This document shows positions 42,367 to 51,792 of a stretch of DNA of 64,000 bases, piece by piece. The translations under genes and the position numbers were made by a program. The stretch spans positions 1 to 64,000 of the forward strand of contig JAQWSE010000003.1 of the NCBI GenBank assembly GCA_029243395.1, read 5' to 3'. This stretch comes from Paracoccaceae bacterium. Its GTDB lineage: Bacteria; Pseudomonadota; Alphaproteobacteria; Rhodobacterales; Rhodobacteraceae. Numbering within the stretch: the first letter of the stretch is position 1; every line of letters begins with the position of its first letter. The notes below the pieces were generated by a model. It was given only the letters and a program-made list of their open reading frames with translations, was not told where the DNA came from and did no database searches.

Positions 42367-43125
42367 CTAACTAGCATAATCACTTCCCTCTTGGTCGAGG
42401 ATCAACTTAATTTCTTTAAAATGATTGCTATCCTCTCCTGAAAAGCCTTCGATCTGGCGAGCTACTTTTTCAGCAATTCCGTCAGGTATTAACCTCAAAG
42501 TTTTTCCTGTCTGAAGAGCTAAAATGTAAGTTTGACATGCTCTCTCAAAGTAATAAAGTCTATCAAAGGCATCTGCTACAGAGCTGCCTATCACCAGGAT
42601 TCCATGATTTCCCATAATTAAAACTTTGATCTTTGGATCATTCATTAATTGCGCACAGCGTTTACCTTCACTTTCAAAGGCTAATCCGCCATAATCTTCA
42701 TCGATCGCAACTCTGTTAAAAAACATCGCTGAGTTCTGATCCACTGGAAGCAGTCTACTATCAGATAAAGAGGCCAAAACAGTTGCATAAATCGAATGTA
42801 CGTGCAATGCACATACTGCATGTCGACAGTATTTGTGGATTGAAGAATGAAGCCCCCACGCTGTAGCGTCTGGAGCATCAGGCTTAGTAAGAACAGACTT
42901 ATCAGCTATATCTAACTCTAGTAAATCTGAAGCTTTAATTCTAGAAAAGTGTCTCTGATTAGGATTAATCAAAAATCTCTCATTTTTATCATCCAAGACA
43001 AGTGAAAAATGATTAGCAACCGCCTCATGCATATTTAATCTGGCTGTCCATTGAAAGGCTGCAGCCAAATCCACTCTTTTTTGCCAATTATCATTATTGC
43101 GAACAGGTAAAGCTGAAACTGACAT
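42367..43125 (-). CDS. Class II aldolase/adducin family protein
   Basis: This 252-residue protein has the class II aldolase fold. Zinc-binding histidines are visible in CALHVHSIYATVLASL and NHGILVIGSSVADAFDRLYYFERAC, with EANHFS-type residues near VANHFSLVLDD. Members cleave or isomerise phosphorylated sugars or act as decarboxylases; many in such loci are of unknown substrate. It is followed on the same strand by nothing closely coupled, and its upstream neighbour is a GMC oxidoreductase 90 bases away. Confidence 0.82.
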   Translation of the reverse strand: MSVSALPVRNNDNWQKRVDLAAAFQWTARLNMHEAVANHFSLVLDDKNERFLINPNQRHFSRIKASDLLELDIADKSVLTKPDAPDATAWGLHSSIHKYCRHAVCALHVHSIYATVLASLSDSRLLPVDQNSAMFFNRVAIDEDYGGLAFESEGKRCAQLMNDPKIKVLIMGNHGILVIGSSVADAFDRLYYFERACQTYILALQTGKTLRLIPDGIAEKVARQIEGFSGEDSNHFKEIKLILDQEGSDYAS

Positions 43126-43214
43126 TAATGGCTCCTCATTAAGAATTCAGGTGTCTTCATAGTGGATTATTTTCATTATTAATCAAGAAAATTTAAGTAA
43201 GAATATTTATTGCC

Positions 43215-44879
43215 CTACCGATCACTAGATTCCCATTGAGGATTAATCCATGGTTCCGTAGTAGCTTGTTGCAAAGTTTGATTACCTAAAATGTGATCTG
43301 AAGCCTTCTCCCCAACCATTATGGTCGGAGCATTTAAATTCCCATTTGTAATGTTTGGGAATACCGAACTGTCAACCACTCGTAATTGCTCGACTCCTAT
43401 AACTTTGCAAGTTTCATCTACTACGGCAGTTGGATCATCTTTTGCTCCCATTTTGCAAGTTCCACAAGGATGATAAGCACTTTCTGCGTGTTCTTTTATG
43501 AATTCATTCAATTCCAAATCACTATTGCACCAGTCTCCCGGTTGTATTTCCTTTCCTCTAAATGGTTTGAAAGCATCTTGACTAAAAATATCTCTAGCAA
43601 CCCTGACGCAATGTCTAAAATCAATCCAATCACGCTCATGGGACATATAGTTAAACCGAATTTTGGGCATATCATTTGGACTTTTTGATTTTAAGGACAC
43701 GCTACCCCTTGAAGAGGATCGCATAGGTCCCACATGCGCCTGCCAGCTATGACTTGTGGCCGAGGCTCTACCATCATACCTAATTGCAATAGGCAAAAAA
43801 TGAAACTGAATGTCAGGATATTCGATGCCTGGGCGAGATCTTATAAATGCTGCACTTTCAAAATGATTCGAAGCCCCATGACCTCTCTTAGTCAATAGCC
43901 ACTCAAGACCAATCATAGCCTTAGAGAATAAATTCCAGTGTTTGAAAAGTGTTATCGGACTATTACATTCCTGTTGAATATAAACCTCCAGATGATCTTG
44001 TAGGTTTAATCCAACCCCAGGTTTGTTCAATATAGGTTGAATACCTAATCTCTTCAATTCATTAGCTGGTCCTATCCCTGACAAGAGCAATAACCTTGGG
44101 GAATTAATCGAGGAAGCAGAAAGAATAATTTCCTTTCTTGCCCTGAAGACCTTAATAGAGCCACCTATATTTACTTCCACCCCTACTGCTCTTAACCCAT
44201 CAAAAATAATGTGATGAGCATAACCGTTCTGTAACTTAAGATTTCTCCTCCTTAGTGCAGGCTTCAAGTACGCATTTGCGGCAGACCATCGGCGTCCTTT
44301 ATGAATGGTTTGCTCCATAACCCCAAAACCTTCTTGCTGTCGTCCATTGTAATCCGGGGTTAATTCAAAACCAGCTTCTTTACCCGCAGCAACAAAAGCT
44401 TTAAATAGCGGGTTTTTTTGCTCTCCCCTTGAAACGTGAAGAGGTCCGGATGTACCCCGAAAAAGACTAGATAGTTCCGTAATTTCACCATGCCATGTCT
44501 CCATGCGTTTAAAATAAGGTAATACGTCAGCATATGACCAGCCCTTAGCCCCAGACTGGGCCCAATTATCAAAATCTCTAGCATGTCCCCTAACAAAAAC
44601 CATTCCGTTTATGGAAGAAGAACCCCCAATAACTTTGCCCCTGGGTGTGGCTAATTTTCTATTGTTTAAATTAATTTCAGGTTCAGATTCAAATCCCCAA
44701 TCATATTTTTTCATATTCATAGGATAGGATAGTGCTGCCGGCATTTGGATCAAAGGACTCCGATCACTTTTGCCGGTTTCTACTAGTAAAACCTTGTTTG
44801 TGTTTCCAGCGGTTAACCTATTGGCCAAAACACATCCGGCCGACCCAGCCCCAATTATTATGTAATCAGCTTCAAAAAT
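43215..44879 (-). CDS. GMC family FAD oxidoreductase (choline dehydrogenase-like), N-terminus possibly frameshifted
   Basis: This glucose-methanol-choline oxidoreductase has [20 protein letters not shown] for FAD binding at its start, [15 protein letters not shown] in the middle, [16 protein letters not shown] later and a C-terminal [12 protein letters not shown] with the active-site His. The in-frame sequence before the FAD motif has no ATG, GTG or TTG: it could begin at ATT (44877-44879), nine bases after AGGA, or at TTG 44828, which would cut off the FAD motif. An out-of-frame ATG at 44885-44887 would be in frame if the T5 run at 44874-44878 had six T. A one-base indel, real or from sequencing, is therefore likely. 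The substrate is an alcohol or amine derivative, unidentified. Confidence 0.8.
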   Translation of the reverse strand: MFEADYIIIGAGSAGCVLANRLTAGNTNKVLLVETGKSDRSPLIQMPAALSYPMNMKKYDWGFESEPEINLNNRKLATPRGKVIGGSSSINGMVFVRGHARDFDNWAQSGAKGWSYADVLPYFKRMETWHGEITELSSLFRGTSGPLHVSRGEQKNPLFKAFVAAGKEAGFELTPDYNGRQQEGFGVMEQTIHKGRRWSAANAYLKPALRRRNLKLQNGYAHHIIFDGLRAVGVEVNIGGSIKVFRARKEIILSASSINSPRLLLLSGIGPANELKRLGIQPILNKPGVGLNLQDHLEVYIQQECNSPITLFKHWNLFSKAMIGLEWLLTKRGHGASNHFESAAFIRSRPGIEYPDIQFHFLPIAIRYDGRASATSHSWQAHVGPMRSSSRGSVSLKSKSPNDMPKIRFNYMSHERDWIDFRHCVRVARDIFSQDAFKPFRGKEIQPGDWCNSDLELNEFIKEHAESAYHPCGTCKMGAKDDPTAVVDETCKVIGVEQLRVVDSSVFPNITNGNLNAPTIMVGEKASDHILGNQTLQQATTEPWINPQWESSDR

Positions 44880-44951
44880 ATCCGCATATCCTATAAAAAG
44901 GTTGCAACAATAATTTCTATGACTTTAATTATTTCAACGACACCAGACTAG

Positions 44952-46181
44952 TTGGAAATGACCACAATGCAACCTATAAAACCCGTGGAAGAACCCAAGC
45001 ATCGCTCTTATGATGTAGTCATAATTGGTGGGGCTATGATTGGCGCAGCGGTTGCTTGGTTTACTGCCTCAAATCCTGATTTTGCTGGGAAAATATTAGT
45101 GGTCGAGAAAGATCCTTCCTTAGAATTTTCCAGCACTTCAAGAACTAATAGCAGCATTCGTCAGCAGTTCTCAAATAAAACCAATATACTTATTTCCCAA
45201 TTCTCAGCACGATATATTTCTGAATTCAAACAGTACATGGAAAATGATCCAAATGTACCAACAATATCTTTCAGGAAAATTGGTTATCTATATTTGGCGA
45301 ATAATCACATTGACTGTGATATTTTGAAAAAAAATCAACAACTTCAATTGTCACTCAATACTCCTACCTCAATCATGAATGCAGAAAGTTTGTCCGAAAA
45401 ATTTCCCTATTTAAATGTTGCAGACATTCTGACCGGTAGTTTTAACACACATAATGAAGGTTATTTCGATGCGATGACAATGCTCAATTGCTGGATAAGA
45501 AAGGCTAAGGAAAAGGGTGTAGAATTTATAAAAGGAGAAGTAAAGAAACTGGAGATCAAATCCAAACAGATAAAAGCTATAGTTTTGTCTAATGGCTCAC
45601 GCATTCAAGCGGGAAATATTGTCAATGCCACAGGTCCAAGAGCCCCAATTCTAACAAAAAATACTCATTTTAGCCTCCCAATTGAAGCAAGAAAAAGATT
45701 CACCTTCCTATTTAGGTGTGCAACAAGTCTAGCAGGAGAATTGCCTCTCGTAATAGATCCGTCTGGGGTGCATGTTCGGTCAGATGGCAATCAATTCTTA
45801 TGTGGATTTGCTCCAGACATAGACAAAGAAGTAGCATTCAATGACTTCACTGTTGATTACCAATTATGGGAAACTAAAATTTGGCCTAAATTAGCTCATC
45901 GAATACCTGCCTTTGAAAAAATCAAATTGGTAAACGCGTGGGCGGGCCACTATGCTTTCAACACATTTGATCAAAATGCCATTATTGGCCCTCACCCTGA
46001 AGTAACCAATTTCTTCTTTGCCAATGGATTTTCGGGGCATGGATTACAGCAGAGTCCAGCAGTTGGAAGAGGCATTTCAGAACTAATCATTTATAATAAA
46101 TATATGAATCTAGATTTAAAATCTCTGGGTCCAATCAGACTAATTGAAAAAAAACCTTTTTTAGAAAGGGCAATAATATAG
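44952..46181 (+). CDS. FAD-dependent amine/amino acid oxidoreductase (DAO family)
   Basis: This 409-residue flavoprotein has the dinucleotide fold at residues 23-36 (DVVIIGGAMIGAAV), SSTSRTNSSIRQQFS binding FAD, and late GFSGHGLQQSPAVG closing the cofactor site, as in sarcosine oxidase/DAO-type enzymes. It oxidises a C-N bond of a secondary amine or amino acid. The frame starts with TTG at 44952; ATGs at 44958 and 44967 are other candidate starts, and no ribosome binding site settles it. It is divergent from the GMC gene with about 70 bases between, and is followed after one base by an SDR gene. Confidence 0.83.
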   Translation: MEMTTMQPIKPVEEPKHRSYDVVIIGGAMIGAAVAWFTASNPDFAGKILVVEKDPSLEFSSTSRTNSSIRQQFSNKTNILISQFSARYISEFKQYMENDPNVPTISFRKIGYLYLANNHIDCDILKKNQQLQLSLNTPTSIMNAESLSEKFPYLNVADILTGSFNTHNEGYFDAMTMLNCWIRKAKEKGVEFIKGEVKKLEIKSKQIKAIVLSNGSRIQAGNIVNATGPRAPILTKNTHFSLPIEARKRFTFLFRCATSLAGELPLVIDPSGVHVRSDGNQFLCGFAPDIDKEVAFNDFTVDYQLWETKIWPKLAHRIPAFEKIKLVNAWAGHYAFNTFDQNAIIGPHPEVTNFFFANGFSGHGLQQSPAVGRGISELIIYNKYMNLDLKSLGPIRLIEKKPFLERAII

Positions 46182-46182
46182 C

Positions 46183-47025
46183 ATGAAACAATTCAAAAAA
46201 ATCGTCTTAACTGGTGCATCAGGTCGCTTGGGATCTTATTTAAGGGAACCCCTTTCCTACAAAGCAGAAAAACTGGTATCACTTGATATAAATCCCATTG
46301 GGAAAACCCTTGCAAATGAACAGTTCGAGTTAGCTGATCTGTCTAATTATGCTGAAATAGAAAGAGTATTGGAAGGAACCAATGTAGTTGTGCATTTTGC
46401 TGCCTTATCTAATGAAGGCCCCTTCGAAAAAATTTTAGAGGCTAACATTGTTGGGGCTTTCAATATTTGGAAAGCAGCTCAAGAACATGGAATAAAGAGA
46501 ATTATTTTTGCCAGTTCCATTCATGCAGTTGGAATGCATAAAAGTACTTCTATGGCAAACTCAAATGTTATGCATAGACCAGATACATTTTATGGCCTAT
46601 CTAAGTGTTTTGGGGAAGATCTCGGCAGAATGTACTGGGATAAATGTGCCATAGAATGCCTGTGTATAAGGATTATCTCGTGCGCAAAAGTAACTTCTAA
46701 TAGAGCCCTTGGAACTTGGTTGTCTTATGACGATTTAGTTAGAATAGTGGTGCAATCAATTGAAATTGAAGGACTAGGTTTTGAGATTATTTATGGAGTT
46801 TCAAATAACAAAAGGTCACCAGTCAATAATGAAAATGCTAAAAAACTAGGCCTAGAGATAGAAGACAATGCCGAAGTATTTGCAGAAAATTTACTCCGGC
46901 AAGGAATGCTTGATGAAAAAAATCCGGGTGACAATTATCTCGGGGGACCCTTTGCAATAGCTCCTTTGGGTAGTGATGCCATGGCAACTATGAATATTGT
47001 TGATGATCGAAAACTCATAGATTGA
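46183..47025 (+). CDS. Extended SDR / NAD-dependent epimerase-dehydratase
   Basis: This 280-residue protein has the nucleotide motif TGASGRLGSYL at residues 11-21 and the catalytic set S-Y-K: SSIHAVG and YGLSKCFGED. It resembles uronate dehydrogenase and related sugar-acid dehydrogenases in length and in the DLSNYAEIERVL pattern. It begins two bases after the DAO stop, so the two are cotranscribed. It may oxidise a sugar or sugar acid linked to the aldolase and GMC genes, though nothing proves the substrate. Its stop abuts the convergent moeA stop. Confidence 0.83.
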   Translation: MKQFKKIVLTGASGRLGSYLREPLSYKAEKLVSLDINPIGKTLANEQFELADLSNYAEIERVLEGTNVVVHFAALSNEGPFEKILEANIVGAFNIWKAAQEHGIKRIIFASSIHAVGMHKSTSMANSNVMHRPDTFYGLSKCFGEDLGRMYWDKCAIECLCIRIISCAKVTSNRALGTWLSYDDLVRIVVQSIEIEGLGFEIIYGVSNNKRSPVNNENAKKLGLEIEDNAEVFAENLLRQGMLDEKNPGDNYLGGPFAIAPLGSDAMATMNIVDDRKLID

Positions 47026-48294
47026 TCAAATTCCAAAACTAGAATACGGAATATATTTCACGTTATCGCCTTTGTTTATCTCCAAGGCCTTGTCTGGCAA
47101 TTCCACTAATCCAGTAGACCAGCTCAAGCCAGAAATTCTTCCTGAACCCTCTGATCTAAAAACTTCAGCCTCACTTTTTTCATTTAACCTAGCCCGCAAG
47201 AATTCTCTCCTACCAGGAAGCTTTGTTTTTTGAAAGTTTGCTGGAACCAGGAATGCTTGTGGTTCTTGCCAGCCCGAGCCTGACATCGAACACATGGCAG
47301 GATAGAAAAATATTAACGTACATACATAAGCTGCTACAGGATTACCAGGCAACCCAAAGACAGGCATACCTTTCCAGACGCCCATAGCCAAGGGACGTCC
47401 AGGCTTGACTGCTATGCGCCACTCAAATAAAGTTCCTTCCTCTTTAATAAGCTTAGACAAGTAATCTGCGCGTCCGGCTGAAGCTCCTCCGGTAGTTAGT
47501 AATACGTCGCAATTTTCTGCAGCCATGTTTAGTTTTTGTCTAATTTTACCAATATCATCAATTTCCAGACCTACATTAATTACATCACACCCCCATTTGT
47601 TAATCAGAGAACGTAACATTGGTCGATTAGAGTCAAAAATCATTGCTTCATCCAAATCATCCTTAGTGCTCGAAGAAGGTTCTAAAACTTCATTTCCAGT
47701 AGACAAAACTCCCACTCTTAACGGTTCATAAACCTCAACATTCTTAACTCCTGTAGCGATCAATAATGCAAGATCCTGAGGTCGTAATCGGTGGCCCTTA
47801 TCGAATAATAAATCCCCCCTTAACACGTCTTCACCGGCTAATCTGACGTTACTACCAGTCTTTAACTTACCAGAGAAAGTCAATTTTCTATTATCCAGTG
47901 TTACATCTTCATTCAATACAACAGTATCAACCCCAGTAGGCAGTGATGCCCCAGTCATGATTTCAATAGCATGAAACTGGGGCACTCGTCCGATAAAGGG
48001 AGCACCCGCAAAGGCTGTTTCAGATATTAAAGAAAATTCATTAAGGCCTTCGGTTGTGGATCCGCTAAAACCATAACCATCTACAGCTGAGTTAGAAAAA
48101 CTTGGGTTTGATACTTCAGCGTTAATTGACTGTGATAAAGTATACCCCTCAGAAGCTAGTGTAGAAATCTTCATCGGCTCGCATAAGGTGTGAAGGCTTT
48201 CTTTTAATGTTCTTAAGGCTGTGTCGACGGGACACCAATTGACCCCTTTTGGTAAAGAAAAACAGTTATTCCTGATTTTTGTCTTAATATTCAT
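47026..48294 (-). CDS. moeA: Molybdopterin molybdenumtransferase MoeA
   Basis: This 422-residue enzyme inserts metal into molybdopterin-AMP. Domains are recognisable by SNSAVDGYGFSG near the start (the active-site loop), GEDVLRGDLLFDKGHRL, RVGVLSTGNEVLEP, TTGGASAGRADYL and FGLPGNPVAAYV. It overlaps mobB by four bases and is the last gene of the fdhD-mobA-mobB-moeA operon. It serves molybdenum and, in organisms with TupABC, tungsten cofactor formation. Together with the formate dehydrogenase genes 25 kb away it forms a functional set. Confidence 0.92.
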   Translation of the reverse strand: MNIKTKIRNNCFSLPKGVNWCPVDTALRTLKESLHTLCEPMKISTLASEGYTLSQSINAEVSNPSFSNSAVDGYGFSGSTTEGLNEFSLISETAFAGAPFIGRVPQFHAIEIMTGASLPTGVDTVVLNEDVTLDNRKLTFSGKLKTGSNVRLAGEDVLRGDLLFDKGHRLRPQDLALLIATGVKNVEVYEPLRVGVLSTGNEVLEPSSSTKDDLDEAMIFDSNRPMLRSLINKWGCDVINVGLEIDDIGKIRQKLNMAAENCDVLLTTGGASAGRADYLSKLIKEEGTLFEWRIAVKPGRPLAMGVWKGMPVFGLPGNPVAAYVCTLIFFYPAMCSMSGSGWQEPQAFLVPANFQKTKLPGRREFLRARLNEKSEAEVFRSEGSGRISGLSWSTGLVELPDKALEINKGDNVKYIPYSSFGI

Positions 48295-48797
48295 TTGATC
48301 CCAACCTGTTTGAGAATGAAATCAGCAATTATTGACACGTCATTTAAATTAAAAACTGGGAGTCTGTTGTCAGTTCGTATGCCATCAGTCGCTAAGGCAA
48401 CAATGGTTTTGTCTTCCTCGAAAATTGGAGATTTCTTGTTTTCCAACCTGATCACTTCCAATTTTTGATGATTGCCATACTTAAAACCTTCTACTAAGAT
48501 TAAATCAACTTCTCCCAATTTATTCACTAGCAAATCAAAATCCGGTTCCGCTTCTTCTTTAAGTTCATGAATAATTGCCCATCTGTTGCTTGAAGAAAGT
48601 AAAACTTCCGAGGCCCCTGCCATTCTATGTCTATGACTGTCAGTACCCTCATGATCTATGTCAAAAGAATGGTGTGCATGTTTTATTGTCGATACTCTGT
48701 ATCCTCTCTTTGTAATGTCAGAAACTAGTCGCTCAACCAGTGTTGTCTTTCCTGAATTCTTCCAACCGACAATACCAAATAATCCTGCTGCGTTCAT
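48291..48797 (-). CDS. mobB: Molybdopterin-guanine dinucleotide biosynthesis adaptor MobB
   Basis: This 168-residue P-loop GTPase-like protein assists MobA in MGD formation. Walker A is GWKNSGKTTLVERL at residue 11, and the tell-tale TIKHAHHSFDIDHEGTDSHRHR-type sequence (cited as KHAHHSFDIDHEGTDS) follows. EVDLILVEGFK is also typical. It overlaps mobA upstream and moeA downstream by four bases each. Confidence 0.92.
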   Translation of the reverse strand: MNAAGLFGIVGWKNSGKTTLVERLVSDITKRGYRVSTIKHAHHSFDIDHEGTDSHRHRMAGASEVLLSSSNRWAIIHELKEEAEPDFDLLVNKLGEVDLILVEGFKYGNHQKLEVIRLENKKSPIFEEDKTIVALATDGIRTDNRLPVFNLNDVSIIADFILKQVGIK

Positions 48798-49426
48798 TTT
48801 AAACCATTCGACAATTTATCCTCCGCATCAATCAAATCCTGCGGAGTGTTAATATTGAAAAAAGGATCTTCCCCTGGCTTCTCAATTTTGAATTCTACAT
48901 AACCTAATGCATGCCTTTCAGCCCACCTTATTATTTTTCTGGTACCCCCCAATAATTCTTTCCTCAGATCTTCTCGTAGGTTTACATTCCATAAACCAAA
49001 TGTCGGATGCACTCTAACTTCACCAGTTATAGAATCTTGCGCAGAAGCCATTGTTATTTGGCTGTTTTCTCTCTGAGCAAAATCTGCAAGTCTTTTCACC
49101 AAATCTTCAGGCAAAAAAGGTGTGTCCGCTGCCAAAGTAATGATAGCCTGATAGTTATTCTTGAAAGCCCAGTCCATGCCAGCCAATACTCCTGCTAAAG
49201 GACCTGCAAAGCCACCAATACTATCCGCAATCAATGAATATGGATACTTAGGAAATCTGGAATGATCACCATTAATATTTATTGCTAAAGCAGACACTTG
49301 TGGTTCAATCTTGTCTATAACTCTCTCTAGAATAGTTTTGTTGCCCAGGTTTATTAATCCTTTATCTCCTCCTCCCATTCTTCTTGAAAGGCCGCCGGCT
49401 AATATGACGCCAGGTAAATTGGTCAT
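48794..49426 (-). CDS. mobA: Molybdenum cofactor guanylyltransferase MobA
   Basis: This 210-residue nucleotidyltransferase attaches GMP to molybdopterin to make MGD. The signature ILAGGLSRRMGGGDKGL is at residues 8-24, and LAADTPFLPEDLV is the metal-binding segment. FFNINTPQDLIDAE ends the domain. Its presence fits the bis-MGD requirement of the formate dehydrogenase in this window. It follows fdhD by 27 bases. Confidence 0.93.
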   Translation of the reverse strand: MTNLPGVILAGGLSRRMGGGDKGLINLGNKTILERVIDKIEPQVSALAININGDHSRFPKYPYSLIADSIGGFAGPLAGVLAGMDWAFKNNYQAIITLAADTPFLPEDLVKRLADFAQRENSQITMASAQDSITGEVRVHPTFGLWNVNLREDLRKELLGGTRKIIRWAERHALGYVEFKIEKPGEDPFFNINTPQDLIDAEDKLSNGLK

Positions 49427-49453
49427 TTTGATCCCACTAATTTCATTAAACCG

Positions 49454-50308
49454 CTAATCATTTTTTTGTCTCAAATCAGCATCATAAACCAAGCGAGTTA
49501 CACCACTGAGACATGTAAACCTATTCCCTCTGAGGCGACCAATAAGAGTCATATTCGTTGCTTTAGCCAATTCTACGCCCCAAGCCGTGAATCCCGATCG
49601 GGATACTAGAGCTGGAATTCCCATATTAGCGCATTTAACTACCATTTCAGATGTTAATCTACCAGTAGTGTAAAGGATTTTGTCTCCGGCTATTGATTTA
49701 TTGCGTAACATCCAACCAGCGACCTTATCAACAGCATTATGTCTACCTACATCCTCCATATAGACAAGTGCCCTGTCCTGTTTACATAACACTGTGCCAT
49801 GTATTGCACCTACTTCAAGATACAAGCTTTTTATCCGATTAATTTCACTTGATAGAGCATAAAGCCATGACGTGCGAACCTCACAAGGTGGTAGATTAAC
49901 GTCTTCAATACTTTCCATCATATCGCCAAAAACGGTCCCAACAGCACATCCACTTGTGCGAATTTTTTTCTTCAACTTCTGCTCATAATTTGTTTCAGTT
50001 TTTGTTCGTACCACTACAGCCTTAACATCTTCATCATAGTCAATACCAGTAACTTCATCCTCTGATTTGAGTAAGTTTTGATTCCTCAAAAAACCCAAGG
50101 CTAAGTATTCTGGATAATCACCTATAGTCATCGCCGTCACTATTTCTTGAGAATTCAAAAAAATAGATAATGGTCTTTCTTCTATCACATTAAAATCACT
50201 AACTTTTCCCTGTTGATCATACCCTGATATCGTGGAAATTAGACTTCTATCAGCTAAGTTGGGCCCCAATATCATGCCAGTATTTTTTTCGTTTTTTTCC
50301 ATCAACAC
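49454..50308 (-). CDS. fdhD: Formate dehydrogenase sulfurtransferase FdhD
   Basis: This 284-residue protein passes sulfur to the bis-MGD metal of formate dehydrogenase and is required for activity. SGCAVGTVFGDM carries the conserved Cys of the GCxxGT subgroup, in place of the E. coli CGVCG motif. AIHGTVLC, MEDVGRHNAVDKVAGWM and TTGRLTSEMVVKCANMGIPALVSRS (cited as GRLTSEMVVKCANMGIP) are family marks. It is the first gene of the cofactor operon. It may accept sulfur from the TusA-like protein at 27580, which is an inference. Confidence 0.93.
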   Translation of the reverse strand: MLMEKNEKNTGMILGPNLADRSLISTISGYDQQGKVSDFNVIEERPLSIFLNSQEIVTAMTIGDYPEYLALGFLRNQNLLKSEDEVTGIDYDEDVKAVVVRTKTETNYEQKLKKKIRTSGCAVGTVFGDMMESIEDVNLPPCEVRTSWLYALSSEINRIKSLYLEVGAIHGTVLCKQDRALVYMEDVGRHNAVDKVAGWMLRNKSIAGDKILYTTGRLTSEMVVKCANMGIPALVSRSGFTAWGVELAKATNMTLIGRLRGNRFTCLSGVTRLVYDADLRQKND

Positions 50309-50402
50309 GTTCCTTTGGAAAAGGTATCTTATCTTCTAAGAAAAATCAGCTAAATTTATTCTAATTTGAATGGGTTTGTCACCTAGTATGTGAAATTGTA
50401 AT

Positions 50403-51635
50403 CTATTCCTGATTTTCATTTTTCTTGGATGGGTTGAGGAACCGCCCAAAAATCAATGATGTCCGAGGAAGGTACATGTACGGGGTCTTCTCAGTAACGG
50501 AAGGCCTCGCCATCATTCTAATCCCTCCAATGACCGACAAGCATATATGAACTGCAGAAAGAAAAACAAATAATGATGCGGGACCAAAAAGATCAATCAT
50601 TCCTGAAGTTAATAAAGGGCTTATTATAGATCCCAAGCCATAAATGAAAATTAACGATGCTGCTATATCTACATATTTGTCTTGTTCAGCAAAGTCATTA
50701 GCATGAGCTGCGGCTACCGAAAAAATTGGAAAGGTCACAAACCCAAAAAGAAAAGAACAAATGTAAATGCTTAGGACATCTTCTGAACCTGCGAGTGAAA
50801 GAATAATAGAGATTACAGTTGCAGAAAGTGACAAACCAATTAATACCCACCGTCGATCAAGAAAGTCCGCTAAGCGTCCAATAGGGATTTGTGCTAAAAG
50901 ACCTCCAAAAAGAAACACAGTCAATAAAATTGAAATTTCCTCCTTAATTAATCCAATAGCATCTCCATAAACCGGAGTGACCATTCTAATTGAGGAGCCA
51001 GTTAAGCCTGCTACAACAACAGCGGAAAAAGCTAACGGAGAAAGCCTAAAAGACGAAAGAGGTCTTAGCCTTGGCGCCTTGGGAATTTCTGGGACAACTC
51101 TAGTTGTTAAGGTTAACGGAAAAAGACAGAGGCAAAAGAACACCGCAATAATGTTATAGCTTACAAAAGATGATGGATCCAAAAACCCTATCATGAACTG
51201 TGCAAACATCTGCGATCCCAAATCTGCCAATCGATAAACGCCAAAAACTGAACCTCTCGACTGCCTATCCACTTTAGAATTTAACCATGCTTCAATAACC
51301 GTAAAACATCCTGCAATAGTAATTCCATTACCGACTCGGAGTGCACTCCAGACATATGGATCTACGAATAGCGGGTGAAGCAAGCAACCTATTGCACCCA
51401 CCGAGGCCAAAACAGTAAACGTCCTTACGTGACCTACTTGACCCATAAGTATAGGAGTAATCCAACAACCCAATAGAAATCCTAGAAAATGTGCTGAACC
51501 TAATAGACCTATCTCAAAATTTGAAAAAGATGCATCAAGACCAGCAAGAGCATCAAGCGGGGCAATAGCACCATTTCCCAGCTGCAAGAAAACAGTTGAA
51601 ACGATCAAAGCCGAAAAAGACAGAAGAAGTCCCAA
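50403..51635 (-). CDS. Major facilitator superfamily transporter
   Basis: This 410-residue protein has about twelve membrane helices of the MFS type, resembling YcaD/YfkF-like sugar or drug transporters. The loop after helix two contains GSAHFLGFLLGCW, and the middle has GLLAQIPIGRLADFLDRRWV, the conserved cytoplasmic motif G-x-L-x-D-R-x. No substrate can be given. It is 94 bases upstream of fdhD on the same strand, but separated by an AT-rich gap that likely holds the fdhD promoter. Confidence 0.82.
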   Translation of the reverse strand: MGLLLSFSALIVSTVFLQLGNGAIAPLDALAGLDASFSNFEIGLLGSAHFLGFLLGCWITPILMGQVGHVRTFTVLASVGAIGCLLHPLFVDPYVWSALRVGNGITIAGCFTVIEAWLNSKVDRQSRGSVFGVYRLADLGSQMFAQFMIGFLDPSSFVSYNIIAVFFCLCLFPLTLTTRVVPEIPKAPRLRPLSSFRLSPLAFSAVVVAGLTGSSIRMVTPVYGDAIGLIKEEISILLTVFLFGGLLAQIPIGRLADFLDRRWVLIGLSLSATVISIILSLAGSEDVLSIYICSFLFGFVTFPIFSVAAAHANDFAEQDKYVDIAASLIFIYGLGSIISPLLTSGMIDLFGPASLFVFLSAVHICLSVIGGIRMMARPSVTEKTPYMYLPRTSLIFGRFLNPSKKNENQE

Positions 51636-51668
51636 TACTATCTTCCCTTAACAAAATTTAAGAATGTA

Positions 51669-51683
51669 TCTATATTGTATAGA
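51669..51683. promoter_or_regulatory. Inverted repeat upstream of the MFS gene
   Basis: TCTATA and TATAGA flank TTG, forming a perfect 15-base inverted repeat 34 bases before the MFS start. The TATAGA or TATACA sequences within it could also serve as the -10 element of the minus-strand promoter. It has the look of an operator overlapping a promoter, but such short AT-rich palindromes arise by chance. Confidence 0.3.
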
Positions 51684-51748
51684 AAAAAGATCCTACCTTT
51701 TAAAGATGGGATAAACTTTTAGTTTTTTCTGTCAAGAGTTTTTAAGGC

Positions 51749-51779
51749 AAAAAAAGAGCGCGAAAAATTTCGCGCTCTT
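51749..51779 (-). terminator. Rho-independent terminator of the pyrimidine/ABC operon
   Basis: On the minus strand, just after the binding-protein stop at 51793, the sequence AAGAGCGCGAAA pairs with TTTCGCGCTCTT (51768-51779 with 51754-51765) and is followed by a run of seven T. It marks the 3' end of the transcript that begins with the amidohydrolase gene at 58098. It is one of two strong intrinsic terminators in the window. Confidence 0.9.
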
Positions 51780-51792
51780 CAAAAGTCATTTC

